Assembly: GCA_937926325.1 (NCBI GenBank)
Contig: CALAZQ010000059.1
Coordinates: 1-12,041 of the forward strand
Source: an uncultured Planctomycetaceae bacterium
Lineage (GTDB): Bacteria > Planctomycetota > Planctomycetia > Pirellulales > UBA1268
Length of the DNA: 12,041 nucleotides
Direction of reading: 5' to 3'
The notes beneath the pieces were generated by a model. It had not been told where the DNA came from, did not search any database, and saw only the letters and a list, made by a program, of their open reading frames with translations. Below are positions 8,239 through 12,041 of this stretch, in pieces (the first letter of the stretch is position 1; each line of letters starts with the position of its first letter). A program made the position numbers and the translations under genes.

Positions 8239-8964
8239 TTATCTCGCCTGTTGTACCATAGCGCGGCGGCGGTTCTCGGAAGCCGCCGCGGCCGATTGGT
8301 TGTCGCCGTCGGCGACGAACCGGCAGCAGTCGCCGCCATCGAGCCGGCAGTCGGCCAGCCGTACGGGTGCCCCGACCAGATCCTCAAGCATCATGCGTTC
8401 TGCGGCACAGACGCCACGGTCCTGTTCGGCAAGTTCGGGATAGGGGCAGGAATGGGTCACGAGCACCGGCAGCCCGTTGGGGGTGGTTTCTGGTTCGAGC
8501 CGGCAGCTGATGGCCCGCTGCTGCAGGAGGCCGGCCACGCTCTCGAGCCGCTCTCGAGGAGTTGCTCCGCTCACCTGGTCCCCGCAGCGGTCCGCCAGCG
8601 CCTTGCCGATCCGGCCCAGCAAACCGCGGCGGATGGCCGGTTCACGAATGCTACGGACTTCCGTCCAGAGGACTGAGGCCAGGTCACGAAAGTTATCTCC
8701 GGCAGTCTCTCGACCGGCGGCGGTAAGCCGGTAGGCATATCGGGGACGACCCCGCCGCGGCTGGTCGGCGGCGACCTGCTCGCGGGCCACCAGGCCACTG
8801 TCGATCGCCCGCCTGAGCCGCTGCCGGACGGCGGTGGCGGTCACTCCGAGCGCGGTGGTCAGGTCGCCGATCTCCAAGGGGCCCTCGCAACGCAAGAGTT
8901 CCAGCAGCGGCCGATCGATCGGCTGGCTGGAGGGGTGCGGGGCTGTTGAGGCGTTGCGTGTCAT
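8239..8964 (-). CDS. sufR: SufR-like Fe-S-sensing transcriptional regulator
   Basis: This 241-residue protein has an N-terminal winged helix-turn-helix (about 17-82). ALGVTATAVRQRLRRAIDSGLV is the recognition region, and RGRPRYAYRLTAAG the wing. A C-terminal domain carries cysteines in the spacing C173-X12-C186-X27-C214, with extra C206 and C213. SufR proteins of cyanobacteria and actinobacteria bind a [4Fe-4S] cluster through such cysteines and repress the suf operon. Here the gene is the first of the run that contains sufCBD, which supports this role. The ATG at 8964 is used; a ribosome site is weak (AGGA ten bases upstream). The promoter at 8974-9001 lies so close that autoregulation is likely. 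A generic ArsR/DeoR-family regulator is the alternative. Confidence 0.85.
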   Translation of the reverse strand: MTRNASTAPHPSSQPIDRPLLELLRCEGPLEIGDLTTALGVTATAVRQRLRRAIDSGLVAREQVAADQPRRGRPRYAYRLTAAGRETAGDNFRDLASVLWTEVRSIREPAIRRGLLGRIGKALADRCGDQVSGATPRERLESVAGLLQQRAISCRLEPETTPNGLPVLVTHSCPYPELAEQDRGVCAAERMMLEDLVGAPVRLADCRLDGGDCCRFVADGDNQSAAAASENRRRAMVQQAR

Positions 8965-8973
8965 CTCACCGGC

Positions 8974-9001
8974 ATCCTAGCGGGCCGAGATTTTTTGACA
9001 A
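8974..9001 (-). promoter_or_regulatory. sigma70-like promoter of the sufR-nuoB-suf-mfn run
   Basis: On the minus strand a -35 hexamer TTGTCA (8996-9001; five of six consensus bases) and a -10 TAGGAT (8974-8979; four of six) are separated by 16 bases that include an A6 tract. The -10 ends nine bases before the sufR ATG, so the predicted leader is only a few bases long or absent. It is the only convincing promoter between dus and mfnE. I looked for the cyanobacterial SufR operator (CAAC-N6-GTTG) and did not find it. Confidence 0.5.
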
Positions 9002-9012
9002 CTACGCCTGCG

Positions 9013-9042
9013 AAAAATCATTCGGCTTCGCCCGCGGCAGCC
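9013..9042 (-). terminator. weak terminator candidate at the end of dus
   Basis: On the minus strand the last codons of dus can fold into a 7-bp stem with a two-base bulge (9024-9042, GGCT/GCC pairing with GGC/AGCC). After six bases that include the stop codon, five U residues follow (9013-9017). The gap between stem and U-run is larger than usual, so support is weak. It would separate dus from the suf promoter. Confidence 0.27.
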
Positions 9043-10151
9043 GCTGTCGGGTAAGAGCGGTACATCACTTCGAGAAATTCGGCCCGGCTGGTCACCCGCG
9101 ACACTTGGCCGCGGAACTCGCGGGCGCCGGGAATGCCCTGCGCGTAAGCGCAGGCGAATTTCCGCATCAGGAGCGTTCCCCGGTCGACGCCGAAGCGGCG
9201 GCAGACGAGGTCGTAGTGATGGAGCACCAGTTCCTTTTGTTCCGCCGGCGAGGGATCGGGGGGCTTCGGTTCGCCTCGGAGGAGGGCGGCGATCTGGGCG
9301 AAGAGCCATGGCTTGGCCAGGCACTCACGGGCGATCATCACTCCATCGACGCCCGTCTCGCGAAGGCGGGCAACAGCCATCTCAGCCGTGGTGATGTCGC
9401 CGTTGCCGACAACCGGCATCCGGCTGACATGCTGCTTGACCTGCCGGATCGCCTCCCAGTCGGCCTGGCCCTTGAAATACTGGGCGGCGACGCGGCCGTG
9501 GACGGTCAGGCAGGCGGCCCCCGCCTCTTCGACCCGCTGGGCGACCTCGATCGCCGTCCGGCAGGTGTCGGAGCAGCCCAGCCTGATCTTGGCGGTGACG
9601 GGCGTATCGCCGCAGGCCTCGACAACCCGGGCGACGATCCGGCCAACCCGCTCTGGATCGCGAAGCAGCCAGGAACCGCTGTGGGCCTTTTCGGTCACCT
9701 GCCGCACGGGGCAGCCAAAATTGAGGTCGACGACGCTGACCTGAAAATCGCGGGCCAGCCGGCGGCCAACCTGGGCAAGGTTGTCGGGGTCGTTGTCCCA
9801 CATCTGCACGGCCAGGGGGCGGGGCTCGTCGCGGACCCCCCAGAGTCGATCCGGATGTTCGCCGCGATTGCTCTCCAGCCACATGGCACTGCGGGCGGCG
9901 ATCATCTCGGTGGCCAGCAGGCCCGCGCCTCCGAACTCGCGGACAACCTGCCGAAAGGCATAGTTGGTGTAGCCCGCCATCGGCGCCTGAAGCACCGGGG
10001 GATCGACCACGACTCGACCGATTGCGAATGGCCGAACCGGCTGGGGAACGTTTCCGTTGGCGGCGTCGGACGCCTCGGCAGAAACACCTGAGCATGGACG
10101 GCCTGCGGCTGCGGCTGGTTGCTCGGGCTTGAATGTGGCGCTGGGGCTCAC
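9018..10151 (-). CDS. dus: tRNA-dihydrouridine synthase (DusB/NifR3 type)
   Basis: This FMN enzyme reduces a uridine in the D-loop of tRNA to dihydrouridine. The 377-residue protein shows LQAPMAGYTNYAFR (54-67, FMN site), the catalytic cysteine C147 in DLNFGCPVRQV, KIRLG, LTVHGR and GNGDI of the TIM barrel, and the helical C-terminal domain typical of DusB. I choose the GTG at 10151 because it overlaps the stop of the upstream gene by GTGA. No Shine-Dalgarno is seen, and an in-frame ATG at 10229 would overlap the upstream gene by 82 bases. Even with the GTG start there is a roughly 40-residue Ala/Pro-rich N-terminal extension before the conserved core, so the true start is uncertain. Function is clear; subtype by general resemblance only. 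Confidence 0.9.
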   Translation of the reverse strand: MSPSATFKPEQPAAAAGRPCSGVSAEASDAANGNVPQPVRPFAIGRVVVDPPVLQAPMAGYTNYAFRQVVREFGGAGLLATEMIAARSAMWLESNRGEHPDRLWGVRDEPRPLAVQMWDNDPDNLAQVGRRLARDFQVSVVDLNFGCPVRQVTEKAHSGSWLLRDPERVGRIVARVVEACGDTPVTAKIRLGCSDTCRTAIEVAQRVEEAGAACLTVHGRVAAQYFKGQADWEAIRQVKQHVSRMPVVGNGDITTAEMAVARLRETGVDGVMIARECLAKPWLFAQIAALLRGEPKPPDPSPAEQKELVLHHYDLVCRRFGVDRGTLLMRKFACAYAQGIPGAREFRGQVSRVTSRAEFLEVMYRSYPTAAAAGEAE

Positions 10152-11524
10152 TGCGTCGGTACGAGTTGCGGCTCGAGGGGCTGAAGATTGCTGGCGGGGA
10201 CGACGGTGGCGGGCGGCTGTGGTGTCCATGGGACCGGTGAAGCGATCAGCATCGAGACATACTGGCCATCCGGGACGGTGACGTCTGCCACGGCCATCGC
10301 GTATTCGGCGATATCGAGATTGTACGTCGCCAGGGCATCGAGAAACCCCTGCTGCTGCTCTCGCAGCATCCGGTGGGCAGCCAGTACCGCCTCAATCGGC
10401 CGGGTGCCGCGGGCATGATCGGCTTCCGCCCGAGCGGTCGACTTTTCCGCAGCCAGCACCGCGGTCGCTCGGGCCTCAACCGCCTCATGTGTCCGCGGCA
10501 GCATGGCATTGATGGCCCGGATGCGGCCGGTCGCCGGACGGGTCGCAAAGATGGCCGCGAAGTGTGTCTCGTACGGCCCGACCAGAGGGCGATCAACCGG
10601 CCAGGGGAGCGGTTCGGCAACCGGCAGCCTGATCAGGTCAACCAGCTGCTGCTGGCTGGCGATCAGCCCGGCCCGGGTTTCGGCCAGATCCGCCCGTGCC
10701 GCGGCGATCGCCACGTCGAGCAGGCCGCGGTCGTGCGGGTCGCGGCCGGGGGCGATCAGTTGCAACTGTTCCAGCGATGCCGAGGCGAATTGCAGACGGC
10801 CGAAGCCGGCAGTGGCTTTCCAGTAAGCCTGAGTGATCCAGAGCCGCCGGCTGCGATCGCCCGATCGTTGCAGAGCCTCCAGTAGCGGCAGTGGTCGAGC
10901 ATAGAGGCCGTCGAGGCTTTGGTCGGCAGCAGCGTTGCTGGCCGCCTGGGGTTCCAGCGGCTGAAGCACCCGTTCCAACAACGTCTCGGCAGCGGTTGTC
11001 GACTCGGGCTCGACATCGGCCCTGTTGGCGGCTGGGGGTGCGGCTGTCATGGGTTGAATGGCGGGGGTGGCGGTCGGTGGTGATGCCGGGGCTGCCGGAG
11101 GCGTTGCCACGGCCGGGTTGACGACAACTGACACGGTTCCATCTGCAGCCGGCGCAGCTGGCGTTTGCTGGGGCGGAGCAATGGCAGCCGGGGGTTGCGG
11201 TGAGCCGACCATTTCAGCTGCGGGCTGCTGTTTGGCTGCGGGCTGCGGCGGTGGCGGTGTCGCAGCCGGCTGTTCAGGGGTGAGCGGCGGCTGTGGCTGG
11301 CTGTCGGCCGCGGGCTGCGGGGGCTGTGCGGGCGAATCTTCGGACGAGGCTGCCTGCTGCGGGGCGGAATCTGTGGTCGCCGTTGAAGGCTCGGGCTGCT
11401 GGGCATAGATGAGCGCGGGACGGCCCCAACCGAGCAGTCCGACGCAGATGCCCAGCAGGAGCAGCGGCTGAATAAGCCGGCAGCATACTGCCGCAGTGGT
11501 CGATCCGAAACGATTGAGAGCCAT
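10148..11524 (-). CDS. secreted Pro/Ala/Gln-rich protein with TolC-like helical C-terminus
   Basis: This 458-residue protein starts with a signal peptide: basic N-terminus, hydrophobic LIQPLLLLGICVGLLGW (17-33), possible cleavage after ALIYA at about 41. Residues 43-175 are low-complexity Pro/Ala/Gln/Thr, probably a disordered periplasmic linker. Residues 180-455 look helical. The segment ending LREQQQGFLDALATYNLDIAEYAMAVA resembles the last coiled-coil helix of TolC-family outer-membrane efflux proteins, with ITQAYWKATAGFGRLQFA as a possible first helix. Only about one TolC-like repeat is present rather than two, and I see no clear beta-barrel strands. It may be a reduced or adaptor-like relative rather than a working channel. 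The ATG at 11524 has GGAAGG four bases upstream. dus overlaps its stop. Family assignment is tentative. Confidence 0.6.
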   Translation of the reverse strand: MALNRFGSTTAAVCCRLIQPLLLLGICVGLLGWGRPALIYAQQPEPSTATTDSAPQQAASSEDSPAQPPQPAADSQPQPPLTPEQPAATPPPPQPAAKQQPAAEMVGSPQPPAAIAPPQQTPAAPAADGTVSVVVNPAVATPPAAPASPPTATPAIQPMTAAPPAANRADVEPESTTAAETLLERVLQPLEPQAASNAAADQSLDGLYARPLPLLEALQRSGDRSRRLWITQAYWKATAGFGRLQFASASLEQLQLIAPGRDPHDRGLLDVAIAAARADLAETRAGLIASQQQLVDLIRLPVAEPLPWPVDRPLVGPYETHFAAIFATRPATGRIRAINAMLPRTHEAVEARATAVLAAEKSTARAEADHARGTRPIEAVLAAHRMLREQQQGFLDALATYNLDIAEYAMAVADVTVPDGQYVSMLIASPVPWTPQPPATVVPASNLQPLEPQLVPTQ

Positions 11525-11565
11525 CGCACCTTCCGCATCGGGAAATGACCGGTTCGCCGGCCAAA

Positions 11566-11594
11566 ACCATCACACACGGCCCTGGAGGAGTCAA
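11566..11594 (-). promoter_or_regulatory. promoter candidate for the TolC-like/dus pair
   Basis: On the minus strand TTGACT (11589-11594, five of six -35 bases) stands 17 bases from GATGGT (11566-11571, three of six). TGT directly before it gives an extended -10 TGn. The start codon is about 40 bases further on, leaving a normal leader. The weak -10 keeps this tentative. Confidence 0.38.
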
Positions 11595-11660
11595 CCGGAA
11601 TCGGCAGGATGCCGGGCGGCAGCGGTCACGAACCTTTGTATCTTGCCCGAGGCCCTTGAC

Positions 11661-11715
11661 TTCGCATGCTACCGCCCCAAGGAAAGGTCGACAGGATGTC
11701 GGCGCTTTCCGTGAA
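11661..11715. repeat. 55-bp palindromic repeat (module B), copy 1
   Basis: This copy differs from 11761-11815 at only two positions (11671 and 11688) and lies exactly 100 bases from it. Its core, 11681-11710, folds into a 13/14-bp stem with one bulged base and a GGA loop (GGAAAG...CTTTCC at the base). The trailing CGTGAAAC also follows the related hairpin in the left flank (194-230). It resembles a REP-type extragenic palindrome. Confidence 0.8.
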
Positions 11716-11721
11716 ACAGTT

Positions 11722-11742
11722 GCCGCCAATGAGCACCAGCGG
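11722..11742. repeat. repeat module A, right copy
   Basis: An exact 21-bp match to 158-178. It lies between the two right-hand copies of module B, giving the order B-A-B, while the left flank has A-B. Confidence 0.75.
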
Positions 11743-11760
11743 ATGGTCACGAACCTCGGC

Positions 11761-11815
11761 TTCGCATGCTTCCGCCCCAAGGAAAGGCCGACAGGATGTC
11801 GGCGCTTTCCGTGAA
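11761..11815. repeat. 55-bp palindromic repeat (module B), copy 2
   Basis: The second copy, 53 of 55 bases identical to 11661-11715. In the palindrome at 11781-11810 the stem is fully Watson-Crick apart from the one-base bulge, whereas copy 1 has a G-U pair in its place. That change keeps pairing possible in RNA, a slight hint that structure matters. Confidence 0.8.
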
Positions 11816-11827
11816 GCCAGCCAGCCG

Positions 11828-11964
11828 GTCGGAGGGACCCGTGCCCACTCGCTGGACGTTCACGTCGGCCATCCTTGGCCGCCGTTCACTGCCCGTGCGC
11901 GGCGCTTCGCCCTCCAGGCTGCGCTTGCTTCCGGAGCTCGCTCGTGGGCACGGGCCCCTCCGAC
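11828..11964. repeat. 21-bp imperfect inverted repeat enclosing 95 bp
   Basis: The arms 11828-11848 (starts GTCGGAGGGA) and 11944-11964 (starts GTGGGCACGG) are reverse complements with a single mismatch. They enclose 95 bases with no ORF of interest. Total span is 137 bp. This layout fits a small non-autonomous mobile or repetitive element, but I see no target-site duplication. Confidence 0.65.
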
Positions 11965-11983
11965 CTCGTCGAATGTTGTGAGA

Positions 11984-12019
11984 ACAGGAAGCCGGGAGCG
12001 GAAGCGACCGGACCGGCAG
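11984..12019. repeat. 36-bp direct repeat, right copy
   Basis: Identical to 2-37 in the same orientation. It starts 20 bases beyond the inverted-repeat element. Sequences on both sides differ from those around the left copy. Confidence 0.85.
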
Positions 12020-12041
12020 AAAGTTGGACGCCGCACCCCCT

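Larger units (their letters stand above)
11525..12041. other. right non-coding flank, repeat-dense
   Basis: This 517-base stretch upstream of the TolC-like gene holds no credible coding sequence. It contains the candidate promoter, two copies of a 55-bp repeat with an internal palindrome, module A, a 21-bp imperfect inverted repeat around a 95-bp segment, and the right copy of the 36-bp direct repeat. A GGTCACGAACCT 12-mer precedes each 55-bp copy (11624-11635 and 11745-11756). Confidence 0.7.

Noticed and set aside
6601..8676. 691-codon open frame on the plus strand across sufC, nuoB and sufR
   Set aside because: It is antisense to three strongly conserved genes, has no recognisable motif and a His/Arg/Asp-rich composition typical of shadow frames in GC-rich DNA.
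8965..9017. cyanobacterial-type SufR operator (CAAC-N6-GTTG)
   Set aside because: Looked for by eye here and in the gaps before sufC and sufB; only isolated half-sites are present.
8946..10091. 381-codon plus-strand frame opposite dus
   Set aside because: The minus-strand frame has clear Dus motifs; the plus-strand product has no domain and no ribosome site.
11661..11815. CRISPR-like array
   Set aside because: Only two repeats of 55 bp with a 45-bp interval, an internal long palindrome and no cas genes; better explained as palindromic intergenic repeats.

Overview
The window looks like part of a high-GC planctomycete-type bacterial chromosome. This is inferred from three things: strong G+C bias, Suf-type Fe-S assembly genes, and bacterial homologues of archaeal methanofuran-synthesis genes. 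The last are known outside archaea mainly in methylotrophic Proteobacteria and in Planctomycetes. Without a database search the taxon remains an inference. All eleven genes I can support lie on the minus strand, so the transcription order is right to left.

Right block (about 11524 to 9018): a secreted, Pro/Ala/Gln-rich protein with a TolC-like helical C-terminal half is followed by a tRNA-dihydrouridine synthase. The dus GTG start overlaps the stop codon of the upstream gene. Centre (8964 to 2946): sufR-like regulator, a solitary nuoB, sufC, sufB, sufD, then one polypeptide that fuses a Rieske ferredoxin domain to a SufT/MIP18 (DUF59) domain. A good sigma70-like promoter sits directly upstream of sufR. 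Left block (2934 to 243): mfnD (ATP-grasp), mfnF (actin-fold, H4MPT-linked C1 family) and mfnE (amino-acid-kinase fold). mfnD to mfnF and mfnF to mfnE overlap by stop/start codons, and mfnD begins 11 bases after the Rieske-SufT gene.

The gaps from sufR to mfnE are all short (90 bases or less) and all genes face the same way. The simplest reading is one long transcription unit that joins Fe-S sensing, Fe-S scaffold assembly, one Fe-S client (NuoB) and the synthesis of a methanofuran-type C1 carrier. Cysteine desulfurase (SufS) and SufU/SufE are not in the window and must be encoded elsewhere.

The two flanks are non-coding and rich in repeats. A 36-bp perfect direct repeat occurs at both ends (2-37 and 11984-12019). 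A modular palindromic repeat occurs once on the left and twice on the right. A 21-bp imperfect inverted repeat encloses a 95-bp segment on the right. I saw no tRNA, rRNA, transposase, integrase or CRISPR array.
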